Position numbers and translations under genes: made by a program. Of a DNA stretch of 53,787 nt, positions 33,923 through 42,676 are shown piece by piece. The first letter of the stretch is position 1. The number at the start of each line of letters is the position of its first letter. The notes under the pieces were generated by a model. It searched no databases. It had not been told where the DNA came from and saw only the letters and a program-made list of their open reading frames with translations. The stretch comes from Neobacillus massiliamazoniensis (GTDB lineage Bacteria; Bacillota; Bacilli; Bacillales; Cytobacillaceae): contig NZ_CVRB01000009.1 in the NCBI RefSeq assembly GCF_001048695.1, positions 1 through 53,787 on the forward strand, given 5' to 3'.

Positions 33923-33951
33923 TTCTATTTCATCGTTTCTGCACATACATA
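33923..33951 (+). promoter_or_regulatory. Sigma-E promoter for yabP-yabQ
   Basis: TTCTATT (33923-33929), 14 bp, CATACATA (33944-33951) fits the sigma-E pattern. yabP and yabQ are sigma-E genes in B. subtilis. Confidence 0.6.
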
Positions 33952-33991
33952 TGTACTAAATGGTTGTACAAATGATTGTGAGGGATGAATG

Positions 33992-34294
33992 ATGAGCCAA
34001 TTTTATGAGACGAACACAACAAAGGCGAATATTCCAGACCATGATGTCATCATGAGAGGCCGAAAGCTGCTTGATATTACTGGTGTTAAACAAGTAGAAA
34101 GTTTTGATAATGAAGAATTTTTATTAGAAACTTCGATGGGCTTTTTAGCTATTAAGGGTCAAAACCTTCAAATGAAAAATCTTGATGTCGAAAAAGGAGT
34201 CGTTTCCATAAAGGGAAAAGTCTATGAATTAGTCTATTTAGATGAACAACACGGGGAGAAAGCTAAAGGCTTCTTTAGTAAGTTGTTCCGATGA
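33992..34294 (+). CDS. yabP: Spore morphogenesis protein YabP
   Basis: YabP (100 residues) is a mother-cell sporulation protein required for normal spore formation in B. subtilis; its biochemical role is unknown. The family core HDVIMRGRKLLDITGVKQVESFDNEEFLL and the C-terminus GEKAKGFFSKLFR are present. I use the second ATG of ATGATG because GAGGG sits at a better distance and the protein then starts MSQFY. A sigma-E promoter lies upstream. The stop codon overlaps the yabQ start (ATGA). Confidence 0.93.
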   Translation: MSQFYETNTTKANIPDHDVIMRGRKLLDITGVKQVESFDNEEFLLETSMGFLAIKGQNLQMKNLDVEKGVVSIKGKVYELVYLDEQHGEKAKGFFSKLFR

Positions 34295-34926
34295 CACTAT
34301 CGACTCAATTTCTCACGATGCTATCCATGGTTGGGATGGGTTCGGCGTTTGGTGCGATGTTTGATACGTACCAGCGCTTTTTAAATCGACCGCAAAGAAA
34401 GTATTGGATTGTGTTCGTAAACGATGTATTATTTTGGATTCTTCAAGCTGTTTTAATCTTTTATACGCTATTTTTAGTAAATAACGGGGAATTAAGGTTC
34501 TATATTTTTGTTGCCCTCCTTTGCGGTTTTGCGGCGTATCAGAGCTTGTTTAAACGGATTTATTTAAGGTTCTTAGAAATTCTTATTTATTCTGTCCTTA
34601 CGATCTGTAGATTTATAAAAAGCACCTTTCAAATTCTCGTATATAAGCCGATTGTTGGATTGATCCATTTGGTCCTCTTCATTGCCCTTTTTCTTGGGAG
34701 GGGAATCTATACCCTTGTTAAATTTGTATTAAAAGTTTTATTTACTGTTGTAAAATTTTGTATTTTCATTCCGTTCAAAAAAATATTTTTAATTTTATGG
34801 GATCTTTTGCCGAAAGGTCTTAAAAAAAACGTCGAGAAGTTATATAATAAAACAGCAGGAAATTTCAAGGAAATAAAGAATTATTGTAGTAAATGGTTTC
34901 ATAAATGGAAAAAGCGAAAAAAGTAA
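34291..34926 (+). CDS. yabQ: Spore cortex membrane protein YabQ
   Basis: YabQ (211 residues) is a membrane protein of the engulfing septum that B. subtilis needs for the spore cortex. The N-terminal part has three or four hydrophobic segments (about 5-25, 40-60, 65-85 and 118-135), with GSAFGAMFDTYQRFL and NDVLFWILQAVLIFY typical of the family. The C-terminus is rich in lysine (WFHKWKKRKK) and should face the cytoplasm. It overlaps yabP by 4 bases and is followed by divIC after 12 bases. Confidence 0.93.
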   Translation: MTLSTQFLTMLSMVGMGSAFGAMFDTYQRFLNRPQRKYWIVFVNDVLFWILQAVLIFYTLFLVNNGELRFYIFVALLCGFAAYQSLFKRIYLRFLEILIYSVLTICRFIKSTFQILVYKPIVGLIHLVLFIALFLGRGIYTLVKFVLKVLFTVVKFCIFIPFKKIFLILWDLLPKGLKKNVEKLYNKTAGNFKEIKNYCSKWFHKWKKRKK

Positions 34927-34938
34927 GGAGGCTATGGG

Positions 34939-35322
34939 ATGAGTGCGGTACGAGAAAAAAATGTGGCAAAAATTCAGACAACCTATGTAAAACAGCAGGA
35001 GTTTGCTGAAATTGCTTCAGCGAGGAAAAGGAAACTATTGCTTCGGAGGCTATCATTGTTCTTGGCTTTTGCCGTTTTTGTCTCGTATATCATGATCTCA
35101 AGCATTCTTTCTCAAAAAGCTACCTTGGATGCAAAAACTACTCAAAAAAAGCAGGCTGTAAAGCAATTAGCTGATTTAAAAAAGCAGCAGGATAACCTGA
35201 AACAAGATATTGTCAATTTAAATGATGATAATTACATTGCCAAGCTTGCAAGAAAAGATTATTTTTTCTCGGATAAGAATGAAGTCATTTTTAATATCCC
35301 TGAAAAAAAGAAGGAAAAATGA
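34939..35322 (+). CDS. divIC: Cell division protein DivIC
   Basis: DivIC (127 residues) is the FtsB-like bitopic divisome protein that works with FtsL and DivIB in septal wall synthesis. It has a short cytoplasmic N-terminus, one transmembrane helix (about 38-57: LSLFLAFAVFVSYIMISSIL), and an extracytoplasmic coiled coil (about 60-100) rich in lysine and leucine. The C-terminal segment IAKLARKDYFFSDKNEVIFNIPE is the family's conserved end. AAGGAGG is a strong ribosome site. Confidence 0.95.
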   Translation: MSAVREKNVAKIQTTYVKQQEFAEIASARKRKLLLRRLSLFLAFAVFVSYIMISSILSQKATLDAKTTQKKQAVKQLADLKKQQDNLKQDIVNLNDDNYIAKLARKDYFFSDKNEVIFNIPEKKKEK

Positions 35323-35339
35323 ACCAACGAGTAGTCTTG

Positions 35340-35369
35340 TTGACACTGAATTTTTCCTTTCTGTATAAT
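35340..35369 (+). promoter_or_regulatory. Sigma-A promoter for yabR
   Basis: TTGACA (35340-35345), 18 bp, TATAAT (35364-35369): both hexamers are consensus. Confidence 0.8.
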
Positions 35370-35417
35370 ATATAGTAAGATTGATTTTTTATATTTTTAA
35401 GGAGGAACATTCTTTTT

Positions 35418-35852
35418 ATGTCAATTGAAGTAGGCAGCAAGTTACAAGGAAAGGTAACAGGGATTACAAATTTCGGAGCGTTTGTGGAGCTACCGGATGG
35501 TTCAACTGGACTCGTGCACATCAGCGAGGTTGCGGACAACTACGTAAAAGATATTAATGATCATCTTAAGGTTGGCGACCAAGTAGAAGTGAAGGTCATC
35601 AACATGGAAAAAGATGGAAAAATTGGACTATCGATAAAAAAAGCAAAAGATAGGCCGGAGACACCAAGGTCTCATTCACACTCCCACACCGGGCGTCCTC
35701 GTCAGGGCAGAGCAAATGATCGGAATAACACTAAACCCGAAAACTTTGAATCAAAAATGGCACGTTTTTTAAAAGATAGTGAGGATCGTCTATCTTCCTT
35801 GAAACGTAATACAGAGTCTAAGCGTGGTGGACGTGGAGCTAGAAGAGGTTAA
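35418..35852 (+). CDS. yabR: S1 RNA-binding domain protein YabR
   Basis: YabR (144 residues) has one S1/OB-fold domain (about 1-72), with VGSKLQGKVTGITNFGAFVELPDGSTGLVHISEV, resembling the S1 domain of polynucleotide phosphorylase. The C-terminal half is low in complexity, rich in His, Arg, Ser and Gly (RSHSHSHTGRPRQGR, then GGRGARRG), and probably unstructured and RNA-binding. The cellular role is not established. Its own consensus promoter and a strong terminator make it monocistronic. In B. subtilis tRNA genes follow; here there are none. Confidence 0.92.
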   Translation: MSIEVGSKLQGKVTGITNFGAFVELPDGSTGLVHISEVADNYVKDINDHLKVGDQVEVKVINMEKDGKIGLSIKKAKDRPETPRSHSHSHTGRPRQGRANDRNNTKPENFESKMARFLKDSEDRLSSLKRNTESKRGGRGARRG

Positions 35853-35907
35853 CTTGCTGCTTATTGTTTAAAATAGAAGGCAGGTTTTTTGGGCTATTGA
35901 ATAAGTA

Positions 35908-35937
35908 AAGACAAGTCACAGCGACTTGTCTTTTTTG
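35908..35937 (+). terminator. Terminator after yabR
   Basis: AAGACAAGTC pairs with GACTTGTCTT around ACAGC and runs into six T residues. Confidence 0.9.
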
Positions 35938-36011
35938 TATTTCTAATATTTTTACAATTTTCCGACATATATTTAGTTTATTCATATTAATTGGGTAAAA
36001 ATAGTGAAAAC

Positions 36012-36076
36012 GGTCGAACGAATTTTTAAATTTTTTCAATAGTTTGACAAATTTTTAACTCTATCACTTTTATAAT
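36012..36076 (+). promoter_or_regulatory. Spo0A-activated promoter of spoIIE
   Basis: TTGACA (36044-36049) and TATAAT (36071-36076) are 21 bp apart, the unusual spacing known for B. subtilis spoIIE. GGTCGAACGAA (36012-36022) holds overlapping degenerate Spo0A boxes, and TGACAAA at the -35 is another near match. Confidence 0.75.
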
Positions 36077-36112
36077 AGTTTTCAACGATAAAATGATAGG
36101 GGAGTGTAATTT

Positions 36113-38593
36113 ATGGAAAAGGTAGAACGGAGATTCATAGAGCCAATTAGTGAAGTCAGCTTTGATCCAATAAAGCAGGATATGGCTAAGGGAATGAAAA
36201 AATTCTTAGTCAAGATCGAGTCCTTTTTTATCAAAAAGGGATACATTTTAGTGTTGTTAGGTTTTCTGCTCGGCCGTGCCTTAATCTTGTCTAAATTAAC
36301 TCCTTTTAGTCTCCCGTTCTTTGCCACTATTTTTTTGCTGAAGCGGGATCTTGCACCACTTGCTCTGATTGGATTGATTGCTGGTGGGGCGACTCTTTCA
36401 CTCGAAAATTCTGCTTTTACTTTCTTCATTAGCCTAACATTTCTAATTATCTTTCGAATTAGTAGGAAATGGCTCAAAAATGAGATGCGTGCCATGCCCT
36501 TTTTTGTCGGGATTATTCTAGGGGCCGGTAAAATAGCCGAAACCTTTTTACTTACAAAACAGTTGACATTGTATGATGGAATGATGGCAGGCGTACAGAT
36601 GAGCTTATCGTTTATTTTAACGCTTATCTTTTTGCAAAGCATTCCATTGATCACCTTTAATAAACGCAGGCAATTGTTAAAAACGGAGGAAATTGTCTGT
36701 TTAATTATCATGATTGCCTCAATTATGACAGGTACCATTGGCTGGAACGTATATGGTTTATCTGTTGAACATATTATGTCGAGATATTTGGTCTTAATCT
36801 TTGCGTTTGTTGCGGGTGCAACGGTAGGGTCGACAGTAGGGGTCGTTACCGGGTTGATTTTTAGTCTTGCTAGTGTTTCGAGTTTCTACCATATGAGCCT
36901 GCTCGCTTTCTCAGGCGTCTTAAGCGGATTAATGAAGGAAGGGAGAAAGATTGGTGTAGCAATTGGTTTATTTATAGCAACACTGCTCATCGGAATGTAT
37001 GGCGATGGAGGAGGGGGAGGCAATCTCTCCATCAATGTACTAGAAACGACAGTAGCCGTCATCCTATTTCTATTAACTCCACAGTACCTTACTTCTAGAT
37101 TGGCAAAGTATATTCCAGGAACGCCGGAATTTACGTCAGAGCAGCAGAAATACTTGCGAAAAATGCGAGATGTAACAGCACATCGAGTGACTCAATTCTC
37201 AAATGTTTTCCAGGCCCTTTCAAAAAGTTTTTCACAAATAGACGTAGAACATGATGAGGACCAAAATCAGCGGGAAATGGACTTTTTCTTGAGTAATGTG
37301 ACAAGAAAAACATGTCAAACATGCTTTAGAAAGGATCAATGTTGGTCTAAGAATTTTACTACAACCTATTCCTTTATGGAAGAGATGATCCATGAAATGG
37401 ACCAAAATGGTGGAATTGTATCTAAAAAGCTATCAAGAGAATGGGAAAAATTATGTTCGCGTTCAAATAGAGTCTTTGATGCAATCGGGCAAGAATTGAC
37501 TTTTTATCAAGCAAATCAAAAATTAAAAAAACAAGTACATGAAAGTAGAAAACTAGTAGCTGAACAATTATTAGGAGTTTCCGAAGTAATGGATGACTTT
37601 GCAAAGGAAATCCTGAAAGAGAGGGAAAATCATCATAAACAGGAAGAACAAATATTAGAGGCGATTCAGGAGTTTGGCATTCATATCGAACAAGTGGAGA
37701 TTTATAGTCTAGAAAAAGGAAATGTCGATATTGAAATATCGATCCCTTATTGCCGTGGCCACGGGGAATGTGAAAAGTTAATCGCCCCGATGTTGTCAGA
37801 TATTCTCGGGGAAACGATCGTCGTAAAAAGGGAGGAATGTGCCACATATCCAAGTGGTTTTTGCCATGCTACATTCAGTTCTTCGAAAGCCTACAAGGTA
37901 GAAACAGGGGTTGCCCATGCTGCTAAGGGTGGGGGATTTGTATCGGGAGACAGCTTTTCCACAGTTGAACTTGGTGGCGGCAAGTATGCAATTGCCATCA
38001 GTGATGGGATGGGAAATGGAGAAAGAGCCCATTATGAAAGCAATGAGACTTTACAGCTTTTGAAAAAAATCCTCCAGTCAGGTATTGAAGAAAAGACAGC
38101 GATCAAATCGATAAATTCAATTCTTTCCCTTCGGACAACAGATGAAATTTTTGCAACCTTGGATTTGGCCATGATCGACCTGCAAAACGCATCAGCAAGA
38201 TTTCTAAAAGTCGGCTCAACCCCAAGTTTTATTAAACGAGGAAAAAAAATCATAAAAATTCAGGCAAGCAATTTGCCCATTGGTATTCTAGATGATGTTG
38301 AAGTGGATGTGGTAAGCGAACAGTTAAAAGCAGGCGACTTATTAATTATGATGAGCGATGGTGTCTTTGAAGGACCTAAGCATGTGGAAAATGTTGAAGC
38401 ATGGATGAAGAGAAAAATTCAGGAGATAGAAACAGATGACCCACAAGAGGTTTGTGATTTAATCATGGAGGAAGTCATTCGTTCACGAGAGGGTTTCATT
38501 GAGGACGATATGACGGTGGCAGTTGCAAGAATAAAACACAATACTCCTAAATGGGCAAGTATTCCAGTCCAAAAAGTTAAGCGGATGGCCTAA
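36113..38593 (+). CDS. spoIIE: Stage II sporulation protein E (PP2C phosphatase)
   Basis: SpoIIE (826 residues) moves to the polar septum with FtsZ and dephosphorylates SpoIIAA to activate sigma-F in the forespore. The N-terminal third (about 40-330) is a block of about ten transmembrane segments. A central regulatory and oligomerisation region (about 330-590) includes the CQTCFRKDQCW cysteines. The PP2C domain (about 595-826) has the metal-binding motifs SGDSFS, ISDGMGNGERA, MSDGVFEG and EDDMTVAVARI. The ATG follows GGGGAG. The promoter has 21-bp spacing and Spo0A-like boxes. Confidence 0.97.
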   Translation: MEKVERRFIEPISEVSFDPIKQDMAKGMKKFLVKIESFFIKKGYILVLLGFLLGRALILSKLTPFSLPFFATIFLLKRDLAPLALIGLIAGGATLSLENSAFTFFISLTFLIIFRISRKWLKNEMRAMPFFVGIILGAGKIAETFLLTKQLTLYDGMMAGVQMSLSFILTLIFLQSIPLITFNKRRQLLKTEEIVCLIIMIASIMTGTIGWNVYGLSVEHIMSRYLVLIFAFVAGATVGSTVGVVTGLIFSLASVSSFYHMSLLAFSGVLSGLMKEGRKIGVAIGLFIATLLIGMYGDGGGGGNLSINVLETTVAVILFLLTPQYLTSRLAKYIPGTPEFTSEQQKYLRKMRDVTAHRVTQFSNVFQALSKSFSQIDVEHDEDQNQREMDFFLSNVTRKTCQTCFRKDQCWSKNFTTTYSFMEEMIHEMDQNGGIVSKKLSREWEKLCSRSNRVFDAIGQELTFYQANQKLKKQVHESRKLVAEQLLGVSEVMDDFAKEILKERENHHKQEEQILEAIQEFGIHIEQVEIYSLEKGNVDIEISIPYCRGHGECEKLIAPMLSDILGETIVVKREECATYPSGFCHATFSSSKAYKVETGVAHAAKGGGFVSGDSFSTVELGGGKYAIAISDGMGNGERAHYESNETLQLLKKILQSGIEEKTAIKSINSILSLRTTDEIFATLDLAMIDLQNASARFLKVGSTPSFIKRGKKIIKIQASNLPIGILDDVEVDVVSEQLKAGDLLIMMSDGVFEGPKHVENVEAWMKRKIQEIETDDPQEVCDLIMEEVIRSREGFIEDDMTVAVARIKHNTPKWASIPVQKVKRMA

Positions 38594-38688
38594 ACGATTA
38601 TTTTGATCCTCTAGTCAAGGAAATATGTATAAATCCCGATGTCCTAGTCGAAAATGGTACTAATTACATGACTGGAGGGAGAAGGACT

Positions 38689-39426
38689 ATGTACACTGGT
38701 AAAATACGTCAAATATTATTGATTACAGATGGCTGTTCAAATCAAGGCGAAAATCCTATTGCTATGGCTGCCCTTGCAAAGGAACAAGGTATCACCGTGA
38801 ATGTCATTGGTGTAATGGAGCGTGATGTCATTGACGAAAAGGGAGTGACAGAAATTGAAGAAATTGCCCTATCAGGCGGCGGAGTAAGTCAGATTGTCTA
38901 TGCCCAGCAGCTTAGTCAAACAGTGCAGATGGTGACTCGTAAAGGGATGACCCAAACAATCCAAGGAGTTGTCAATCGAGAATTACAGCAGATTTTAGGA
39001 CGTTCGAAAACGATCGAGGACCTTCCGCCTGAAAAACGCGGCGAAGTCATGGAGGTTGTCGATGAATTGGGGGAAACTGTCGAATTAGAGGTGTTGATTC
39101 TTGTCGATACAAGTGCAAGCATGAAGCACAAGCTACCAACGGTTAAAGAGGCGTTACTTGACCTTTCCCTTAGTCTTAATGCCCGCTCAGGCAATAACTA
39201 CTATTCTGTTTTTATATTTCCCGGGAAAAAGAATGATGTCGAAAATTTGCTGGACTGGACACCAAATCTACAAAAACTGACAACTGTTTTTTCCCAGCTT
39301 TCAACAGGTGGCATTACACCGACAGGACCCGCCTTAAGGACAGCGCTGTCATCCTTTAATCAACAGAAATCGGTAAGGAGCCTACTTTCAAACGATGATG
39401 AATCCTATCTCGAAGAATCAATGTAA
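38689..39426 (+). CDS. yabS: VWA-domain protein YabS
   Basis: YabS (245 residues) matches the B. subtilis sporulation-associated VWA protein of unknown function. The metal-site motif is DTSASMKHKL, with a downstream threonine in GGITPTGPAL. An ITDGCSNQGENP block that is usually C-terminal in a VWA fold appears at the N-terminus, as in the B. subtilis protein. I chose ATG 38689 because GGAGGGAGAAGG lies just upstream; ATG 38668 has no such site. It overlaps yabT by about 32 bases, so the two are coupled. Confidence 0.9.
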   Translation: MYTGKIRQILLITDGCSNQGENPIAMAALAKEQGITVNVIGVMERDVIDEKGVTEIEEIALSGGGVSQIVYAQQLSQTVQMVTRKGMTQTIQGVVNRELQQILGRSKTIEDLPPEKRGEVMEVVDELGETVELEVLILVDTSASMKHKLPTVKEALLDLSLSLNARSGNNYYSVFIFPGKKNDVENLLDWTPNLQKLTTVFSQLSTGGITPTGPALRTALSSFNQQKSVRSLLSNDDESYLEESM

Positions 39427-40408
39427 AGTACCTTCTGGCACAGTTATTATCGGCAAATGGCATTCCAATCACTATACCATCTTAAAGGAACTAGGATATG
39501 GAGCAAACGGGATTGTCTACCTTGCACAGCATAGAAACACTCATGTCGCATTGAAAATGAGTGAGAACAGTATGTCCATTACTTCTGAGGTGAATGTATT
39601 AAAATCCTTTGCAAAGGTCCAAGGGTCAGCCCTCGGGCCTTCTTTGCTTGATGTTGATGATTGGCTCAAAGGGCGTGGTCAAATCTCCTTTTATGTAATG
39701 GAATATATCCATGGGCCAGACTTACTTAGCTTTCTTCAGCAAAAGGGAAAGTCCTGGACGACCGTTTTATTTTTGCAGCTTTTACATGATTTAAATAGGC
39801 TTCATGAAAATGGGTGGGTCTTCGGTGATCTAAAGCCTGAAAACCTGATTGTAACCGGGCCGCCTCCGAGGATTCGCTGCATTGATGTTGGCGGCACTAC
39901 CATTCAGGGAAGGGCCATTAAAGAATATACAGAATTTTTTGACCGGGGGTATTGGGGATTGGGCACGAGAAAGGCAGAGCCCTCATATGATTTGTTTTCA
40001 GTTGCCATGATGATGATTAACACTGCCTATCCCAAAAGATTTAATAAAACAACCGGGGGAATTGAACAGCTAAAAGCGATGATAAGACAAAAATCAGAAT
40101 TACTCCCACTTGAAAAAGTCATTCTCAAATCGCTGCAAGGGTATTACACCAGTGCAAAGCAAATGAGGTCTGATCTAGTAGATATAATGATGGATAAAAA
40201 AATAACAGAACCACCTACAAGACACTCAGGTTTACCCAACCAAAAGCAAACGCAATCTCCGTTACCGAAATCTAACACAAATGGAAAAAATACCAGACAA
40301 GCTTACCGAAAGAAGAAGAAAAAGAGCGGCTTGATTGAAACGTGGATCATTACCATTTTAATGATCATTATACTTGGAATAGGAATGTGGTATATTACTA
40401 CAAAATAA
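39395..40408 (+). CDS. yabT: Hanks-type Ser/Thr kinase YabT
   Basis: YabT (337 residues) is a membrane-anchored kinase of sporulating cells that in B. subtilis is activated by DNA and phosphorylates RecA. The glycine loop GYGANG is at 34-39, the ATP lysine is K54 in VALK, and the catalytic loop GDLKPEN is at 144-150. The usual DFG is DVGG (164-167), as in B. subtilis. A lysine-rich juxtamembrane stretch (about 295-315) precedes a C-terminal transmembrane helix (about 317-334). It starts inside yabS; ATG 39395 and 39398 are both possible. Confidence 0.93.
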   Translation: MMNPISKNQCKVPSGTVIIGKWHSNHYTILKELGYGANGIVYLAQHRNTHVALKMSENSMSITSEVNVLKSFAKVQGSALGPSLLDVDDWLKGRGQISFYVMEYIHGPDLLSFLQQKGKSWTTVLFLQLLHDLNRLHENGWVFGDLKPENLIVTGPPPRIRCIDVGGTTIQGRAIKEYTEFFDRGYWGLGTRKAEPSYDLFSVAMMMINTAYPKRFNKTTGGIEQLKAMIRQKSELLPLEKVILKSLQGYYTSAKQMRSDLVDIMMDKKITEPPTRHSGLPNQKQTQSPLPKSNTNGKNTRQAYRKKKKKSGLIETWIITILMIIILGIGMWYITTK

Positions 40409-40522
40409 ATTTGAAACCATTCTTATGAATTTGCGTATAAATTAAGAAATATTTTTTTATTTTTCTTAATAAAATGAAGCCTTTGTTTTTGATAGATAAT
40501 TTATAATAATGGTAAGCTATAA

Positions 40523-40573
40523 AGAAAAGCGAAAGCGCCTTGGTCAGGGGCGCTGGAGCTGGACAATTTTCAA
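40523..40573 (-). repeat. Modular hairpin repeat, short fragment
   Basis: AAAGCGAAAGCGCCTTGGTCAGGGGCG and GCTGGAGCTGGACAATT are the end arms of the repeat with the middle missing. It lies 27 bp before tilS. Confidence 0.6.
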
Positions 40574-40599
40574 AGTCAGATGTTTAAGGAAGAGCGCAA

Positions 40600-42003
40600 A
40601 TGTTAGAAGGAAAGGTAGAGGCATTTCTCGATCGTCACTCGTTTACATTAGAACATAAAAAAATAGTTGTGGGTGTTTCGGGGGGGCCTGATTCGCTTGC
40701 ATTACTTCATTATCTCTTGAGGCAAAAAGAAAAGAGAAGCCTCTCCATTGTAGTAGCACATGTTGACCATATGTTTCGTGGTCAGGAGTCCTTTGATGAT
40801 GCAATGTTTGTGAAAAACTATTGTGAACAAAATGCCATTCCGTTTGAAATGGCACAAATAAATGTACCTGAAAGAATGAAACTGTCAGGGAAAAGTTCAG
40901 AATTAGAAGCAAGGGAAGCTAGATATGAATTCTTTGCAAAAGTCATGAAAAAGTATGGGTATTCCATTTTAGCGCTTGCTCATCACGGAGACGACCAGGT
41001 CGAGACGATTCTTATGCGATTAACAAGAGGTAGCACGGGGAAGGCACGTGCAGGGATCCCATTTACCAGACCATTTGAAAATGGAGTAATTTTCCGCCCC
41101 TTTTTATGTGTAACAAAGGATGAGATTAAGCAATATTGTAATCAGTACTACTTAGAGCCAAGGATTGACTCGACCAATGAAACAGATCTATATAGTAGGA
41201 ATCGCTTTAGGAAGAAAGTATTACCCTTTTTAAAGAAGGAAAATGGTCATGTCCACGAACATTTTCAGCGATATAGTGAAGAATTACAAAGTGATGAATC
41301 CTTCTTGCAGGAATTAACGGTTCAAAGCATGAATACAGTAATGAAAATAGATGAAGTGAATGGAATATCTATTGATATTAAAAAATTTCTTGAAATGCCT
41401 TTGCCTTTACAAAGAAGAGGGATTCAACTAATATTAAACTATCTTTACAAGGAAAAGCCTGCTTCACTTTCCGCAATACATATCGATCAAATTTTATCGT
41501 TCATTCATCAGCCTCGGTCCTCGGGACAACTTGATTTACCCAATGGGTTAAAAGTCATTAGGTCTTATTTTGACCTTTGCTTTCAATTTCAAGTAATCGA
41601 GTCGGAATCGTATCATATTGAAATGAACGGTCCAGGAGTGGTTGATTTACCGTATGGCGGAAGCATTCAATTGTCCTTAATCGAGAAACCTGTCATTACA
41701 CACCATTCCTATGCTGTGTTTAATGCAGATAAACTGAAATGGCCGATCACAATCCGCTCAAGGAAAACAGGGGATCGAATGACCTTGAAAGGGATGCCAG
41801 GATCAAAGAAGCTAAAGAGCATTTTTATTGATTCTAAAGTTCCACTTTCGGATCGAAATAAGTGGCCTGTCATTACCGATGGAGAAGGATGTATCATTTG
41901 GCTTCCCGGTTTAAAAAAATCTTCAGATGAAGGCATGGATGATAAAGCAAATCATTATATATTACTCACATATTTATCTTCTAGGGGGCACAATTTATCA
42001 TGA
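40600..42003 (+). CDS. tilS: tRNA(Ile)-lysidine synthetase
   Basis: TilS (467 residues) attaches lysine to C34 of the CAU-anticodon tRNA-Ile so that it reads AUA; it is essential. The PP-loop ATPase motif SGGPDS is at 27-32, followed by HVDHMFRGQES and the LAHHGDDQVETILMRL segment. The C-terminal substrate-binding domain has the RSRKTGDRMTLKGMPGSKKLKSIFID block. Its stop overlaps the hpt start by 4 bases (ATGA), so the two are translationally coupled, as in B. subtilis. Confidence 0.96.
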   Translation: MLEGKVEAFLDRHSFTLEHKKIVVGVSGGPDSLALLHYLLRQKEKRSLSIVVAHVDHMFRGQESFDDAMFVKNYCEQNAIPFEMAQINVPERMKLSGKSSELEAREARYEFFAKVMKKYGYSILALAHHGDDQVETILMRLTRGSTGKARAGIPFTRPFENGVIFRPFLCVTKDEIKQYCNQYYLEPRIDSTNETDLYSRNRFRKKVLPFLKKENGHVHEHFQRYSEELQSDESFLQELTVQSMNTVMKIDEVNGISIDIKKFLEMPLPLQRRGIQLILNYLYKEKPASLSAIHIDQILSFIHQPRSSGQLDLPNGLKVIRSYFDLCFQFQVIESESYHIEMNGPGVVDLPYGGSIQLSLIEKPVITHHSYAVFNADKLKWPITIRSRKTGDRMTLKGMPGSKKLKSIFIDSKVPLSDRNKWPVITDGEGCIIWLPGLKKSSDEGMDDKANHYILLTYLSSRGHNLS

Positions 42004-42539
42004 AACACGACATTGAAAAGGTGTTAATTTCGGAAGAAGAAATTCAGGAAAAGACAAAGGAACTAGCAGTTCGTCTTACAGAAGAATATAAGGATCGCTT
42101 CCCTCTCGCAATTGGTGTCTTGAAGGGTGCAATGCCTTTTATGGCCGATCTACTTAAAGGGATGGATTGCTATCTTGAGATGGATTTTATGGATGTCTCA
42201 AGTTACGGTAATTCCACAGTATCTTCCGGTGAAGTTAAAATTCTTAAGGATTTAGATACTTCAGTAGAAGGAAGAGACATTTTAATCATTGAGGATATCA
42301 TTGACAGCGGTTTAACTCTTAGCTATTTGGTTGATTTATTTCGTTACCGAAAAGCTAAATCCATAAAAATCTGTACACTTCTCGATAAGCCTACTGGTCG
42401 AAAAAGCGACATTAAGGCAGATTATGTTGGTTTTATTGTGCCAGATGAGTTTGTTGTAGGTTATGGTTTAGATTACGTTCAAAAATATCGAAACCTTCCA
42501 TACATTGGTGTATTGAAACCAGAAGTATATAGCAAATAA
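42000..42539 (+). CDS. hpt: Hypoxanthine-guanine phosphoribosyltransferase
   Basis: Hpt (179 residues; HprT in B. subtilis) salvages hypoxanthine and guanine by adding ribose-5-phosphate from PRPP. The PRPP loop DILIIEDIIDSGLTLSYL has its acidic pair at E98-D99. The earlier LKGAMPFMADL and DFMDVSSYGNSTVSSGEVK segments are family features. It is coupled to tilS by a 4-base overlap. In B. subtilis TilS and HprT together activate ftsH transcription; the same neighbourhood is kept here. Confidence 0.96.
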   Translation: MKHDIEKVLISEEEIQEKTKELAVRLTEEYKDRFPLAIGVLKGAMPFMADLLKGMDCYLEMDFMDVSSYGNSTVSSGEVKILKDLDTSVEGRDILIIEDIIDSGLTLSYLVDLFRYRKAKSIKICTLLDKPTGRKSDIKADYVGFIVPDEFVVGYGLDYVQKYRNLPYIGVLKPEVYSK

Positions 42540-42554
42540 CTTTTACGAAAAGGC

Positions 42555-42580
42555 TATATTCTTCCTTTTTGGGAAGAATA
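42555..42580. other. Hairpin between hpt and ftsH
   Basis: TATTCTTCC pairs with GGAAGAATA around TTTTTG. No T tract follows, so it is either a weak terminator or an mRNA-end structure. Confidence 0.45.
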
Positions 42581-42609
42581 CATAAAAGATTGTTACTAGT
42601 TGTAATTGC

Positions 42610-42639
42610 TTGAATTGGAATGATTTTCTATGATACTAT
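42610..42639 (+). promoter_or_regulatory. Promoter for ftsH
   Basis: TTGAAT (42610-42615), 18 bp, and an extended -10 TGATACTAT (42631-42639). A sigma-A promoter in this place also precedes B. subtilis ftsH. Confidence 0.6.
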
Positions 42640-42676
42640 TTAATATAGTTTGTTTACCCGTGGGAGGAGGTAAGAG

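Noticed and set aside
36082..36738. Long - strand frame opposite the start of spoIIE
   Set aside because: It is antisense to the SpoIIE membrane segments; a hydrophobic coding strand often leaves such open frames.
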